Source: Citrobacter youngae ATCC 29220
Lineage (GTDB): Bacteria; Pseudomonadota; Gammaproteobacteria; Enterobacterales; Enterobacteriaceae
Assembly: GCF_000155975.1 (NCBI RefSeq)
Contig: NZ_GG730299.1
Span: 62,305 to 126,304 of the forward strand
Length of the DNA stretch: 64,000 bases
Direction: 5' to 3'
Below the pieces are notes generated by a model. The model was not told the DNA's origin, did not search any database, and worked only from the letters and a program-made list of their open reading frames with translations. Below, piece after piece: positions 27,165 through 37,716 of the stretch. Each line of letters begins with the position of its first letter. Position 1 is the stretch's first letter. The position numbers were made by a program, and so were the translations under genes.

Positions 27165-30100
27165 ATGAAACATTTACGCGTAGCGGCCTGTATGCTGATG
27201 CTGGCACTTGTCGGGTGCGATAATAATGAAAAATCGACGACGGTTGCGAAACCGGACGCACCTGCTCCGCAGACTGCGCCAGCAAAAGACAAGGCCCAAT
27301 TAGCAAAGCTGATGCAGCAAAGTCAGGGCAAGTCGCTGACGCTACTCGATGCCTCTGAGGTTCAGCTCGATGGCGCCGCAACGCTCGTTTTGACCTTTTC
27401 CATTCCCCTCGATCCGGAACAAGATTTTTCCCGCGTAGTGCACGTTGTTGATAAAAAAAGCGGCAAAGTGGATGGCGCCTGGGAGCTGGCCCCAAACCTG
27501 AAAGAGTTACGCTTACGTCATCTGGAGCCTAACCGGGAGCTGGTGGTTACCATTGAGCGTGGTTTGCTGGCGCTGAATAAAGCGACGTTTGGGATCGATT
27601 ATGAAAAAAATATCACCACACGCGACGTCCAGCCAAGCGTGGGGTTTGCCAGCCGCGGCTCGCTGCTGCCGGGAAAAGTGATTGAAGGGCTGCCGGTGAT
27701 GGCACTCAACGTTAACAGCGTGGATGTGAACTTCTTTCGCGTGAAGCCAGAGTCGCTCGGCGCGTTTGTCAGCCAGTGGGAATACCGCAATTCGTTGTCG
27801 AACTGGGAGTCCGATAATCTGCTGAAAATGGCAGAGCTGGTTTATACCGGACGCTTTGACCTCAATCCCGCGCGTAACACCCGTGAGAAGCTGCTGCTGC
27901 CGCTGAGCGATATCAAGCCGTTGCAGCAGGCTGGCGTTTACATCGCGGTGATGAATCAGGCTGGAAAATATAACTACAGCAATGCCGCTACGCTGTTTAC
28001 GCTTAGCGATATTGGCGTCTCTGCGCACCGTTACCACAACCAACTGGATGTCTTTACGCAAAGTCTGGAAAACGGCGCCGCGCAGCAGGGTATTGAGGTC
28101 ACGTTACTGAATGAAAAAGGCCAGACGCTGGCGCAGGCTACCAGCGATGCGCAGGGTCACGTAAAGCTGGAAAACGATAAAGATGCAGCCTTATTGTTGG
28201 CCCGCAAAGACGGGCAAACCACGCTGCTGGACCTCAAGCTTCCGGCGTTGGATCTGGCTGAATTTGATATTGCCGGCGCGCCGGGATACAGCAAACAGTT
28301 CTTTATGTTTGGTCCACGCGATCTCTATCGCCCCGGCGAAACGGTGATCCTCAACGGATTACTGCGTGACAGCGACGGCAAAACGTTGCCCGACCAGCCG
28401 GTGAAGCTGGAGGTCGTGAAGCCCGACGGACAAGTTTTACGCACGGTTGTCAGCCAGCCGGAGAACGGTCTGTACCGCTTTAGCTGGCCGCTGGACAGCA
28501 GCGCGCCAACCGGTATGTGGCATATTCGGGCCAATACTGGCGACAACCAGACGCGGATGTGGGATTTCCACGTTGAAGATTTTATGCCAGAGAGGATGGC
28601 GCTCAATCTCACCGCCAACAAAACGCCGCTAGCGCCAGCTGATGAAGTGAAGTTCTCGGTGGTGGGCTACTACCTGTACGGCGCGCCCGCCAACGGCAAC
28701 GCTCTGCAAGGGCAGCTTTTCCTGCGCCCGTTGCGCGAAGCGGTGCAGACGCTGCCGGGCTTCCAGTTTGGTAATATTGCCGAGGAAAATCTTTCCCGCA
28801 GTCTCGATGAAGTTCAGCTCACGCTGGATGACCATGGTCGCGGCGAAGTGACTGCCAACAGCCAATGGCAGGAGACGCATTCGCCGCTACAGGTGATTCT
28901 GCAAGCCAGCCTGCTGGAGTCGGGTGGCCGCCCGGTGACGCGTCGGGTTGAACAAGCCATCTGGCCTGCGGACACGCTGCCGGGTATCCGTCCGCAGTTT
29001 GCGGCGAAAGCCGTTTATGACTACCGCACCGATACCACCGTGAATCAGCCCATCGTCGATGAAGACAGCAATGCCGCTTTCGATATTGTGTATGCCGATG
29101 CGCAAGGCGACAAAAAAGCGGTGTCTGGTTTGCAGGTGCGTTTGATCCGTGAACGCCGTGATTACTACTGGAACTGGTCGGAAGGCGAGGGCTGGCAATC
29201 ACAGTTCGATCAAAAGGATCTGGTTGAGGGTGAGCAGACCCTGGATCTTAAGGCCGATGAGACCGGTAAAGTCAGCTTCCCGGTTGAGTGGGGCGCCTAT
29301 CGTCTGGAAGTGAAAGCGCCGAATGATGCGGTGAGCAGCGTACGTTTTTGGGCAGGTTATAGCTGGCAGGATAACAGCGACGGCAGCGGGGCAGTACGTC
29401 CCGATCGCGTGACCCTGAAACTGGATAAACCCGGCTATCGTCCCGGGGATACCATGAAGCTGCATATTGCCGCGCCCGCGGCCGGCAAAGGCTATGCGAT
29501 GGTGGAATCCAGCGAAGGCCCGCTGTGGTGGCAAGAGATAGACGTGCCTGCGGATGGCCTTGATCTCTCCATCCCGGTTGATAAAACCTGGAATCGCCAT
29601 GATTTGTATCTCAGCGCGCTGGTGGTCCGTCCTGGCGATAAATCTCGTTCGGCAACGCCAAAACGGGCGGTCGGCTTACTGCATTTGCCGCTGGGCGATG
29701 AAAACCGTCGTCTGGCGCTGACGCTGGAAAGTCCGGCGAAAATGCGTCCCAATCAGCCGTTGACCGTCAAGATTAAAGCCAGCGTTAAAAATGGCGACGT
29801 GCCAAAACAGGTTAATGTGCTGGTCTCTGCCGTGGACAGCGGGGTGTTGAACATTACCGATTACGCCACGCCGGATCCGTGGCAGGCGTTTTTCGGGCAA
29901 AAACGCTATGGCGCGGATATTTATGATATCTACGGTCAGGTAATTGAAGGACAGGGGCGTCTGGCAGCGCTGCGCTTCGGTGGCGATGGCGATGAGTTAA
30001 AGCGCGGCGGCAAGCCTCCGGTTAATCACGTCAATATCGTGGCGCAACAGGCGCTGCCGGTCACGCTTAACGAGCAGGGCGAAGGCACGGTGACGTTACC

Positions 30101-32096
30101 GATTGGTGATTTCAACGGCGAGCTGCGGGTAATGGCGCAGGCCTGGACGGCAGATGACTTTGGCAGCAGCGAAAGCAAGGTGATTGTCGCCGCGCCGGTC
30201 ATTGCTGAACTGAACATGCCGCGCTTTCTGGCGGGGGGGGATACATCGCGCCTGACGCTGGACGTGACCAACCTGACCGATAAACCGCAGACGCTGAATA
30301 TTAACCTTGCGGCCAGCGGTTTACTGGAGCTGATGGGGCAAGATCCCGCGCCGGTGAATCTGGCGCCAGGCGTACGGACCACGCTGTTTATTCCGGTGCG
30401 CGCGCGGGAAGGATTTGGCGATGGTGAAATTCAGGCGCAGATTAGCGGTCTGACACTACCGGGTGAAACGCTGCCTGTTCAGCATAAGCAGTGGAAGATT
30501 GGGGTACGACCGGCCTTCCCGGCGCAAACCGTCAATAACGGTGTCGCACTCCAGCCGGGGGCAACCTGGCAGCTTCCGGGCGAAGAACTGACGAATTTCT
30601 CTCCTGCCACGGTCCAGGGACAACTGCTGTTCAGCGGTAAGCCGCCGCTAAATCTGGCGCGCTACATCCGTGAACTGAAAGCTTACCCTTACGGTTGCCT
30701 TGAGCAAACGGCGAGCGGATTGTTCCCATCCTTATACACCAACGCCGCGCAGTTGAAGGCGTTAGGTATCGCGGGCGACAGCGATGAAAAACGCCGTGCG
30801 GCAGTAGAGATTGGCATTTCCCGTTTACTGCAAATGCAGCGCGATAACGGCGGTTTTGCGCTGTGGGATAAGAACGGGCCGGAAGAGTACTGGCTGACCG
30901 CGTACGTGATGGATTTCCTCGTGCGTGCGAATGAACAGGGCTACAGCGTCCCGACGGAGGTGATTAACCGGGGTAACGAGCGGCTGCTGCGCTATTTGCA
31001 GGATCCGGGCATGATGTCGATTCGCTATACCGACGATACCTCTGCAAGCCGGTTTGCAGTACAGGCCTACGCCGCGCTGGTGCTGGCCCGTCAGCAAAAA
31101 GCCCCGCTCGGCGCGCTGCGTGAAATCTGGGAGCGCCGCGCTCAGGCGGCTTCTGGTTTACCGCTGTTGCAACTGGGGATCGCGCTGAAAAACATGGGCG
31201 ATGCTAATCGCAGTGAACAGGCGCTGACGCTGGCGCTGAATACGCCGCGCCGCGATGCGCAGCAGTGGATGGCCGATTACGGCAGCCCGCTACGCGACAA
31301 CGCGCTGATGCTGGCCTTGCTGGAAGAGAACAAGCTGAAACCAGACGTGCAGAATACGTTGCTGAATACCCTGTCAGAACAGGCTTTTGGTCAGCGCTGG
31401 CTCTCCACTCAGGAAAATAATGCGCTGTTCCTTGCCGCGCGTACGCTACAGGATTTACCCGGCACGTGGCAGGCGCAAACGTCGCTCTCTGAACAGCCGT
31501 TAGCCGGGGAGAAATCACAGACGCGTAATCTGGATGTCGACGCGCTGTCTACGCTCACCGTCACCAATAGCGGTAATCAGCCGCTGTGGCTGCGTCTGGA
31601 CGTCAGCGGTTACCCGCAAACCTCGCCGACGCCTGCCAGCAACGTCCTGCATATTGAGCGTCAGATCCTGGGGCTCGACGGACACAGCAAATCGCTGGAT
31701 TCTCTGCGCAGCGGCGAGCTGGTGCTGGTCTGGCTGGAGGTGAAAGCCAGCCAGAACGTACCGGATGCGCTGGTCGTCGACCTACTGCCTGCCGGACTGG
31801 AGCTGGAAAACCAGAATCTGGCCAACGGCAGCGCCAGCCTGCAGGATAGCGGTAGCGAAGTGGCGAATCTGCTTAATCAGATGCAGCAGGCGGATATCCA
31901 GCACGTTGAGTTCCGTGACGATCGCTTTGTCGCCGCGGTGGCGGTTAATGAAGGACAGCCGGTTACGCTGGTGTACCTGGCGCGGGCGGTAACGCCGGGG
32001 ACGTATCAGGTTCCCGTCCCGCAGGTCGAATCCATGTATGTTCCGCAGTGGCGGGCGACCGGTGCGACAGAGGGACTTTTGATTGTCAGACCGTAA
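27165..32096 (+). CDS. yfhM: Bacterial alpha-2-macroglobulin lipoprotein YfhM
   Basis: A 1,643-residue periplasmic lipoprotein. The lipobox LVGC places the lipidated Cys at residue 18, followed by Asp-Asn, an inner-membrane-retention type +2 residue. A string of macroglobulin-like domains leads to the thioester motif CLEQ at residue 1178 in YPYGCLEQTASG. The protein is thought to trap proteases that breach the outer membrane by covalent thioester capture. Its stop codon directly abuts pbpC, the usual pairing in enterics that links protease defence to cell-wall repair. Confidence 0.95.
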   Translation: MKHLRVAACMLMLALVGCDNNEKSTTVAKPDAPAPQTAPAKDKAQLAKLMQQSQGKSLTLLDASEVQLDGAATLVLTFSIPLDPEQDFSRVVHVVDKKSGKVDGAWELAPNLKELRLRHLEPNRELVVTIERGLLALNKATFGIDYEKNITTRDVQPSVGFASRGSLLPGKVIEGLPVMALNVNSVDVNFFRVKPESLGAFVSQWEYRNSLSNWESDNLLKMAELVYTGRFDLNPARNTREKLLLPLSDIKPLQQAGVYIAVMNQAGKYNYSNAATLFTLSDIGVSAHRYHNQLDVFTQSLENGAAQQGIEVTLLNEKGQTLAQATSDAQGHVKLENDKDAALLLARKDGQTTLLDLKLPALDLAEFDIAGAPGYSKQFFMFGPRDLYRPGETVILNGLLRDSDGKTLPDQPVKLEVVKPDGQVLRTVVSQPENGLYRFSWPLDSSAPTGMWHIRANTGDNQTRMWDFHVEDFMPERMALNLTANKTPLAPADEVKFSVVGYYLYGAPANGNALQGQLFLRPLREAVQTLPGFQFGNIAEENLSRSLDEVQLTLDDHGRGEVTANSQWQETHSPLQVILQASLLESGGRPVTRRVEQAIWPADTLPGIRPQFAAKAVYDYRTDTTVNQPIVDEDSNAAFDIVYADAQGDKKAVSGLQVRLIRERRDYYWNWSEGEGWQSQFDQKDLVEGEQTLDLKADETGKVSFPVEWGAYRLEVKAPNDAVSSVRFWAGYSWQDNSDGSGAVRPDRVTLKLDKPGYRPGDTMKLHIAAPAAGKGYAMVESSEGPLWWQEIDVPADGLDLSIPVDKTWNRHDLYLSALVVRPGDKSRSATPKRAVGLLHLPLGDENRRLALTLESPAKMRPNQPLTVKIKASVKNGDVPKQVNVLVSAVDSGVLNITDYATPDPWQAFFGQKRYGADIYDIYGQVIEGQGRLAALRFGGDGDELKRGGKPPVNHVNIVAQQALPVTLNEQGEGTVTLPIGDFNGELRVMAQAWTADDFGSSESKVIVAAPVIAELNMPRFLAGGDTSRLTLDVTNLTDKPQTLNINLAASGLLELMGQDPAPVNLAPGVRTTLFIPVRAREGFGDGEIQAQISGLTLPGETLPVQHKQWKIGVRPAFPAQTVNNGVALQPGATWQLPGEELTNFSPATVQGQLLFSGKPPLNLARYIRELKAYPYGCLEQTASGLFPSLYTNAAQLKALGIAGDSDEKRRAAVEIGISRLLQMQRDNGGFALWDKNGPEEYWLTAYVMDFLVRANEQGYSVPTEVINRGNERLLRYLQDPGMMSIRYTDDTSASRFAVQAYAALVLARQQKAPLGALREIWERRAQAASGLPLLQLGIALKNMGDANRSEQALTLALNTPRRDAQQWMADYGSPLRDNALMLALLEENKLKPDVQNTLLNTLSEQAFGQRWLSTQENNALFLAARTLQDLPGTWQAQTSLSEQPLAGEKSQTRNLDVDALSTLTVTNSGNQPLWLRLDVSGYPQTSPTPASNVLHIERQILGLDGHSKSLDSLRSGELVLVWLEVKASQNVPDALVVDLLPAGLELENQNLANGSASLQDSGSEVANLLNQMQQADIQHVEFRDDRFVAAVAVNEGQPVTLVYLARAVTPGTYQVPVPQVESMYVPQWRATGATEGLLIVRP

Positions 32097-34409
32097 ATGA
32101 TGCGTGGGTTGGGTAAACGCGGCTGCTGGCTCTGGCTGGCGGCCGTTGCGCTTGTGTTTGTGGCGGCTGTTTGGGCGGCAGACAAAATCTGGCCGCTGCC
32201 GCTTCACGAGGTCGATCCCGCACGCGTCGTGGTGGCGCACGATGGTACGCCTCTCTGGCGCTTTGCCGACGCGGACGGTATCTGGCGCTATCCGGTAACG
32301 ATTGATGAAGTCTCCCCCCGATACCTCGAAGCCTTAATTAACTACGAAGACCGCTGGTTCTGGAAACATCCCGGCGTTAACCCGTTTTCTGTGCTGCGCG
32401 CGGCGTGGCAGGACCTCTCATCCGGGCGCGTCGTTTCAGGCGGCAGCACGCTCACCATGCAGGTGGCGCGCTTACTTGATCCCCACCCGCGAACCTTCGG
32501 CGGTAAGTTTCGCCAGCTCTGGCGCGCGTTGCAACTGGAATGGCATCTGTCCAAGCGCGACATTCTGACGCTGTATCTCAACCGTGCGCCGTTTGGCGGC
32601 ACGCTGCAGGGCGTGGGGGCAGCAAGCTGGGTCTATCTTGGCAAATCGCCTGCCCAACTAAGCTACTCCGATGCAGCACTGCTGGCCGTGCTGCCACAGG
32701 CGCCGAGCCGTCTGCGCCCGGATCGCTGGCCGGCGCGCGCTGAAGCGGCGCGTAATAAAGTGCTCGAACGCATGGCGGCCCAGGGCATTTGGCCAGCCAG
32801 CCAGGTGCAGGAGTCGCGCGAAGAGCCGGTCTGGCTGGCGCCCAGACAAATGCCGCAGCTGGCGCCATTATTTTCGCGCATGATGCTGGGAAAAAGCCGG
32901 CGCGATAAAATCGTGACCACCCTGGACGCCGGGTTGCAGCGCCAACTGGAAGAGCTGGCGCAAAACTGGAAGGGGCGCCTGCCTGCGCGCAGTTCGCTGG
33001 CGATGATTGTCGTCGATCACACCGACATGAGCGTGCGCGGTTGGGTGGGATCGGTTGATATGAATGATGACTCCCGCTTTGGCCATGTGGACATGGTAAA
33101 TGCGATCCGCTCGCCGGGGTCGGTGCTGAAGCCGTTTATCTACGGTCTGGCGCTGGATGACGGACTTATTCATCCAGCGTCGTTGTTGCAGGATGTACCG
33201 CGTCGTACCGGGGACTACCGGCCGGGGAATTTTGACAGTGGTTTTCACGGTCCGGTAAGCATGAGCGAAGCGCTGGTGCGTTCGCTGAATTTGCCCGCCG
33301 TGCAGGTGCTGGAAGCCTATGGCCCGAAGCGTTTTGCCGCCTCGTTACGTAACGTCGGTTTGCCGCTGTATCTGCCTGCAGGGGCCGCGCCGAATCTGTC
33401 GCTGATTTTGGGCGGCGCGGGGGCCAGGCTTGAGGATATGGCGGCGGCGTACAGCGCATTTGCCCGTCACGGTAAAGCGGGAAAATTGCGTTTGCAGCCG
33501 GACGACCCGCTGCAGGAGCGTCCGCTGATGTCGGCGGGCGCGGCGTGGATCATTCGCCGCATTATGGCCGATGAAGCGCAGCCGCTGCCGGATAACGCCT
33601 TGAGCAGAGTGGTGCCGCTGGCGTGGAAAACGGGCACCAGCTATGGCTACCGCGATGCATGGGCGATTGGCGTTAACGCCCGTTATGTGATTGGTATCTG
33701 GACCGGCAGGCCCGATGGTACGCCGGTGGTGGGGCAGTTTGGTTTTGCCAGCGCCGTGCCGCTGCTCAATCAGGTCAACAACCTTTTGCTTTCTCGCGGA
33801 ACAAATCAACCGGAAGATCCACGCCCTGACTCCGTTAGCCGCGGCGTGGTGTGCTGGCCGGGCGGGCAATCTCTTGCGCCCGGAGACGCCAACTGTCGAC
33901 GTCGTCTGGCAACCTGGCTACTGGACGGCAGCCAGCCGCCAACGCTGTTATTGCCTGAGCAGGAGGGCGTTAATGGCATCCGTTTCCCCGTCTGGCTGGA
34001 CGATGAAGGCAAACGTGTGGCGGCGGATTGCCCGCAGGCGCGCGAACAAACGCTCATCGTCTGGCCTTTGCCGCTGGAGCCATGGCTGCCGGAGTCAGAG
34101 CGTCGTGGGGCGAGATTGCCGCCGGTTTCAGCCACGTGTCCGCCGCTGGGACAGGATGCTTCGCTGCCGTTGCAGTTGACAGGTCTGCGCGATGGCGCGA
34201 TTGTAAAGCGTTTACCCGGCTCTCCAGAGGCATCATTACCGGTGCAAACCAGCGGCGGGACTGGCGATCGCTGGTGGTTTCTTAACGGTGAACGTCTGGA
34301 CGAACGCGGACGTCGCCTGACGCTACGTCTGGCGGCTAAAGGGGACTACCAACTGCTGGTGATGGATGACGCCGGGCAGGTGGCGACGGTGAGATTTTCG
34401 TTACAGTAG
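32097..34409 (+). CDS. pbpC: Penicillin-binding protein 1C (bifunctional PBP, PbpC)
   Basis: A 770-residue inner-membrane enzyme with one N-terminal anchor (about 8-26). The glycosyltransferase domain has EDRWFWKHPGVNP and GGSTLTMQVARLL. The transpeptidase domain has the active-site SVLK (Ser342), then SLN (SMSEALVRSLNLP) and KTGTS. A C-terminal BiPBP_C beta domain is present. It begins immediately after the yfhM stop with no gap; the frame opens with two Met codons and the first may not be the one used. In E. coli it is a minor wall synthase with limited transpeptidase activity in vivo. Confidence 0.95.
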   Translation: MMRGLGKRGCWLWLAAVALVFVAAVWAADKIWPLPLHEVDPARVVVAHDGTPLWRFADADGIWRYPVTIDEVSPRYLEALINYEDRWFWKHPGVNPFSVLRAAWQDLSSGRVVSGGSTLTMQVARLLDPHPRTFGGKFRQLWRALQLEWHLSKRDILTLYLNRAPFGGTLQGVGAASWVYLGKSPAQLSYSDAALLAVLPQAPSRLRPDRWPARAEAARNKVLERMAAQGIWPASQVQESREEPVWLAPRQMPQLAPLFSRMMLGKSRRDKIVTTLDAGLQRQLEELAQNWKGRLPARSSLAMIVVDHTDMSVRGWVGSVDMNDDSRFGHVDMVNAIRSPGSVLKPFIYGLALDDGLIHPASLLQDVPRRTGDYRPGNFDSGFHGPVSMSEALVRSLNLPAVQVLEAYGPKRFAASLRNVGLPLYLPAGAAPNLSLILGGAGARLEDMAAAYSAFARHGKAGKLRLQPDDPLQERPLMSAGAAWIIRRIMADEAQPLPDNALSRVVPLAWKTGTSYGYRDAWAIGVNARYVIGIWTGRPDGTPVVGQFGFASAVPLLNQVNNLLLSRGTNQPEDPRPDSVSRGVVCWPGGQSLAPGDANCRRRLATWLLDGSQPPTLLLPEQEGVNGIRFPVWLDDEGKRVAADCPQAREQTLIVWPLPLEPWLPESERRGARLPPVSATCPPLGQDASLPLQLTGLRDGAIVKRLPGSPEASLPVQTSGGTGDRWWFLNGERLDERGRRLTLRLAAKGDYQLLVMDDAGQVATVRFSLQ

Positions 34410-34557
34410 ACCAGTTAGTCACTATTTGTTGCTGAAATTCATCTTATTTTAAAGAAATGTTACCTTCATCAATAGTCAATTGCCGGGATGCTCTTTATAA
34501 TCCGCGCCAGGTCGTACATCTATATAGACAACAACAGAACACATTACAGAGGTTATC

Positions 34558-34989
34558 ATGGCTATTGAACGTACTTTTTCCATCATTAAACCAAACGCGG
34601 TGGCAAAAAACGTTATTGGCAGCATCTTTGCGCGCTTTGAAGCAGCAGGGTTCAAAATTGTCGGTACTAAAATGCTGCACCTGACCGTTGAGCAGGCACG
34701 CGGCTTCTATGCTGAGCACGATGGCAAACCATTCTTTGACGGTCTGGTTGAATTCATGACTTCCGGTCCGATCGTTGTTTCCGTCCTGGAAAGTGAAAAT
34801 GCCGTACAGCGTCACCGCGATCTGATGGGCGCAACCAATCCGGCGAACGCGCTGGCGGGTACCCTGCGTGCGGACTACGCTGACAGCTTCACCGAGAACG
34901 GAACCCACGGTTCCGATTCCGTTGAGTCTGCCGCACGCGAAATCGCCTATTTCTTTGGGGAAGGCGAGGTTTGCCCGCGCACGCGCTAA
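34558..34989 (+). CDS. ndk: Nucleoside diphosphate kinase
   Basis: A 143-residue enzyme that transfers the terminal phosphate between nucleoside triphosphates and diphosphates. It contains the NDK signature NGTHGSDS with the phospho-acceptor His (117 in E. coli numbering) and the N-terminal [17 protein letters not shown] lies upstream. Stand-alone gene between pbpC and rlmN with its own upstream region (34410-34557). Confidence 0.97.
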   Translation: MAIERTFSIIKPNAVAKNVIGSIFARFEAAGFKIVGTKMLHLTVEQARGFYAEHDGKPFFDGLVEFMTSGPIVVSVLESENAVQRHRDLMGATNPANALAGTLRADYADSFTENGTHGSDSVESAAREIAYFFGEGEVCPRTR

Positions 34990-35000
34990 TAGGCTCGTCC

Positions 35001-35076
35001 TGTAGGCCGGATAAGCGTTTAGCGCATCCGGCACTGCTTGCCTGATGGCGATGCGAAGCGTCTTATCAGGCCTACG
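35001..35076. repeat. REP/BIME palindromic elements
   Basis: Inverted REP units (TGTAGGCCGGATAAGCG...GCATCCGGC and GCCTGATGGCGATGCG...TTATCAGGCCTACG) between ndk and rlmN. Confidence 0.85.
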
Positions 35077-35239
35077 TTCTTTCTTTACATATTATTTTCG
35101 CTAATGCTTCGTGCAAACGTGGCATCCCTGCGCCAGACTTTGTACAATGCAACGCCCCGGAAGAGCAGACCGCTTGCCGGGGCGTTTCTTTTTAACCCTC
35201 CACGGGCCACAACGTGTAACAACGAGGCCGGAAAAAATT

Positions 35240-36406
35240 ATGTCTGAATTAGTTAACACCTCTGAAGTCGTCATTCCTGCGGTTCCAAATAAAAATGGAA
35301 AAATTAACCTGCTGGATCTGAACCGTCAGCAAATGCGCGAATTCTTTAAAGAGATGGGCGAAAAACCGTTTCGTGCCGATCAGGTCATGAAGTGGATGTA
35401 CCACTATTGCAGCGACAATTTTGATGACATGACCGACATCAATAAGGTGCTGCGCAACAAGCTGAAAGAAGTCGCTGAAATTCGCGCCCCGGAAGTGGTG
35501 GAAGAGCAGCGCTCCTCTGATGGCACTATCAAATGGGCTATCGCGGTGGGCGATCAGCGCGTCGAAACCGTGTATATCCCGGAAGACGATCGCGCGACCC
35601 TGTGCGTTTCTTCACAGGTCGGTTGCGCATTAGAGTGTAAATTCTGCTCTACGGCGCAACAGGGTTTTAACCGTAACCTGCGGGTGTCGGAAATCATTGG
35701 CCAGGTTTGGCGCGCGGCGAAAATCGTCGGCGCGGTGAAAGCAACGGGCGTGCGTCCTATCACCAACGTGGTGATGATGGGGATGGGCGAGCCGCTGCTC
35801 AACCTGACTAACGTGGTTCCGGCGATGGAAATCATGCTGGATGACTTCGGTTTCGGGCTGTCCAAGCGTCGCGTTACGCTTTCTACCTCTGGCGTTGTGC
35901 CTGCGCTGGATAAGCTGGGCGATATGATTGACGTCGCGCTGGCGATTTCTCTGCATGCGCCAAACGACGAAATTCGTGACGAAATTGTACCTATCAACAA
36001 AAAGTACAATATCGAAACGTTCCTCGGGGCGGTACGCCGTTATCTGGAGAAATCCAACGCCAACCAGGGTCGTGTGACTATCGAGTATGTGATGTTGGAT
36101 CACGTCAACGACGGGACCGAACATGCGCATCAGTTGGCAGAGCTGCTGAAAGATACGCCGTGTAAGATCAACCTGATCCCGTGGAACCCGTTCCCCGGCG
36201 CGCCGTATGGCCGTAGTTCTAACAGCCGGATCGATCGCTTCTCCAAAGTGTTGATGGGCTATGGTTTCACCACCATCGTGCGCAAAACGCGCGGCGACGA
36301 CATTGACGCAGCCTGCGGTCAGCTGGCGGGCGACGTTATCGACCGTACCAAGCGTACTCTGCGCAAGCGTATGCAGGGTGAGTCCATCGACATCAAGACC
36401 GTTTGA
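35240..36406 (+). CDS. rlmN: Dual-specificity RNA methyltransferase RlmN
   Basis: A 388-residue radical-SAM enzyme that methylates C2 of adenine 2503 in 23S rRNA and A37 of some tRNAs. The radical-SAM CxxxCxxC motif is within [18 protein letters not shown]. The C-terminal catalytic Cys is in [12 protein letters not shown]. The frame is open to 35111, but MSELVNTSE at 35240 matches the E. coli start region and follows a CCGGAAAAAAT leader; upstream residues look non-coding. It is followed by rodZ, ispG and hisS on the same strand. Confidence 0.94.
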   Translation: MSELVNTSEVVIPAVPNKNGKINLLDLNRQQMREFFKEMGEKPFRADQVMKWMYHYCSDNFDDMTDINKVLRNKLKEVAEIRAPEVVEEQRSSDGTIKWAIAVGDQRVETVYIPEDDRATLCVSSQVGCALECKFCSTAQQGFNRNLRVSEIIGQVWRAAKIVGAVKATGVRPITNVVMMGMGEPLLNLTNVVPAMEIMLDDFGFGLSKRRVTLSTSGVVPALDKLGDMIDVALAISLHAPNDEIRDEIVPINKKYNIETFLGAVRRYLEKSNANQGRVTIEYVMLDHVNDGTEHAHQLAELLKDTPCKINLIPWNPFPGAPYGRSSNSRIDRFSKVLMGYGFTTIVRKTRGDDIDAACGQLAGDVIDRTKRTLRKRMQGESIDIKTV

Positions 36407-36412
36407 TGTTGA

Positions 36413-36443
36413 GCGCTACGGTATAATTATTGTACCGTAGCGC
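36413..36443 (+). terminator. Hairpin after rlmN
   Basis: Perfect 11-base stem GCGCTACGGTA / TACCGTAGCGC with a nine-base A/T-rich loop. No T-run follows, so it may attenuate rather than terminate. Confidence 0.5.
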
Positions 36444-36619
36444 AACGTAAGTGATATGAGACCCTTTGTTATCGTCGTCAGGCCAATAATAACGGTGCGT
36501 TTTTGTCGACTTTAAGGCAGTATGTAACGGTTCAACAAGCGTTTAGCCCAACGGCTTACGCGGTTTTGTCATTGATAGTCTGACCGTTTTATACTGTCTG
36601 ACGAAGGTTAACTGACCAG

Positions 36620-36685
36620 ATGTTTCGCGGTGTGGGTGAGCATTATGGCTTACCGGCGCCAGAACCCAAATTTACGCAGCTGTAG
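36620..36685 (+). CDS. Possible 21-residue leader peptide upstream of rodZ
   Basis: ATG to TAG, reading MFRGVGEHYGLPAPEPKFTQ plus one Leu. It ends three bases before the rodZ ATG, so its translation could be coupled to rodZ. An AAGG lies 12 bases upstream, which is a weak site. No family is recognised; it may be fortuitous. Confidence 0.25.
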   Translation: MFRGVGEHYGLPAPEPKFTQL

Positions 36686-36688
36686 CGA

Positions 36689-37690
36689 ATGAATACTGAA
36701 GCCACGCACGACAAAAATGAAGCACTCTCCACCGGCGTTCGTCTGCGCAATGCCCGTGAACAACTCGGATTCAGCCAGCAGGCAGTCGCGGAACGACTGT
36801 GCCTGAAGGTCTCCACGGTACGCGATATTGAAGAAGATAAGGCGCCAGCCGATCTTGCTTCAACATTCCTGCGCGGGTACATCCGCTCTTATGCGCGTCT
36901 GGTGCATATTCCTGAAGAAGAACTGTTGCCAGGGCTGGAAAAACAGGCTCCGATTCGCCCTGCCAAAGTTGCGCCGATGCAGAGTTTTTCGCTCGGTAAG
37001 CGTCGTAAAAAGCGCGACGGCTGGTTAATGACTCTTACCTGGCTGGTACTGTTTGTTGTTGTCGGCCTGACAGGGGCCTGGTGGTGGCAGAACCATAAAG
37101 CGCAGCAGGAAGAGATCACCACGATGGCCGATCAATCCTCCGCGGAGCTGAATGCCGGTAAAGACGGGGCGCAGAACGTACCGTTAGATACCAGCGCGGC
37201 TGCGAGCCAGGATACGACCCCGGCTCCTGACGATGGCGCCGTGGCGAACGCCGCGCCAGCGACAGATGCTCCAGCAACTCCGGCTCCAGCAGCGGATGCG
37301 CAACAGAACGCTGTTGTGGCACCTTCTCAGGCCAACGTCGATACCGCCACCGCGGCACCAGCAGCATCGGCGAACGCGGCGCCGTTGCCGACCGACCAGG
37401 CGGGCGTCACTACTACCCCTGCTGCCGATCCTAACGCGCTGGTAATGAACTTTACCGCCGATTGCTGGCTGGAAGTGACGGATGCGACGGGTAAAAAATT
37501 GTTCAGCGGTATGCAGCGTAAAGACGGCAGTCTGAATCTGACCGGCCAGGCGCCATACAAACTGAAAATTGGCGCTCCGGCGGCAGTGCAGATTCAGTTC
37601 CAGGGGAAACCTGTCGATCTGAGTCGTTTTATCAGAACTAACCAGGTTGCACGTCTGACCGTTAATGCCGAACAATCACCGGCTCAGTAA
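36689..37690 (+). CDS. rodZ: Cytoskeleton protein RodZ
   Basis: A 333-residue bitopic membrane protein that links MreB to the cell-wall elongation machinery. The N-terminal HTH_25 domain (about 15-90, [20 protein letters not shown]) binds MreB. A basic stretch GKRRKKRD precedes the single membrane helix (about 113-135). A long Ala/Pro/Thr-rich periplasmic linker (about 145-250) leads to a C-terminal DUF4115 beta domain. Followed closely by ispG. Confidence 0.94.
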   Translation: MNTEATHDKNEALSTGVRLRNAREQLGFSQQAVAERLCLKVSTVRDIEEDKAPADLASTFLRGYIRSYARLVHIPEEELLPGLEKQAPIRPAKVAPMQSFSLGKRRKKRDGWLMTLTWLVLFVVVGLTGAWWWQNHKAQQEEITTMADQSSAELNAGKDGAQNVPLDTSAAASQDTTPAPDDGAVANAAPATDAPATPAPAADAQQNAVVAPSQANVDTATAAPAASANAAPLPTDQAGVTTTPAADPNALVMNFTADCWLEVTDATGKKLFSGMQRKDGSLNLTGQAPYKLKIGAPAAVQIQFQGKPVDLSRFIRTNQVARLTVNAEQSPAQ

Positions 37691-37716
37691 CAGACGGCAA
37701 TGCGGGAGATTTTTTA

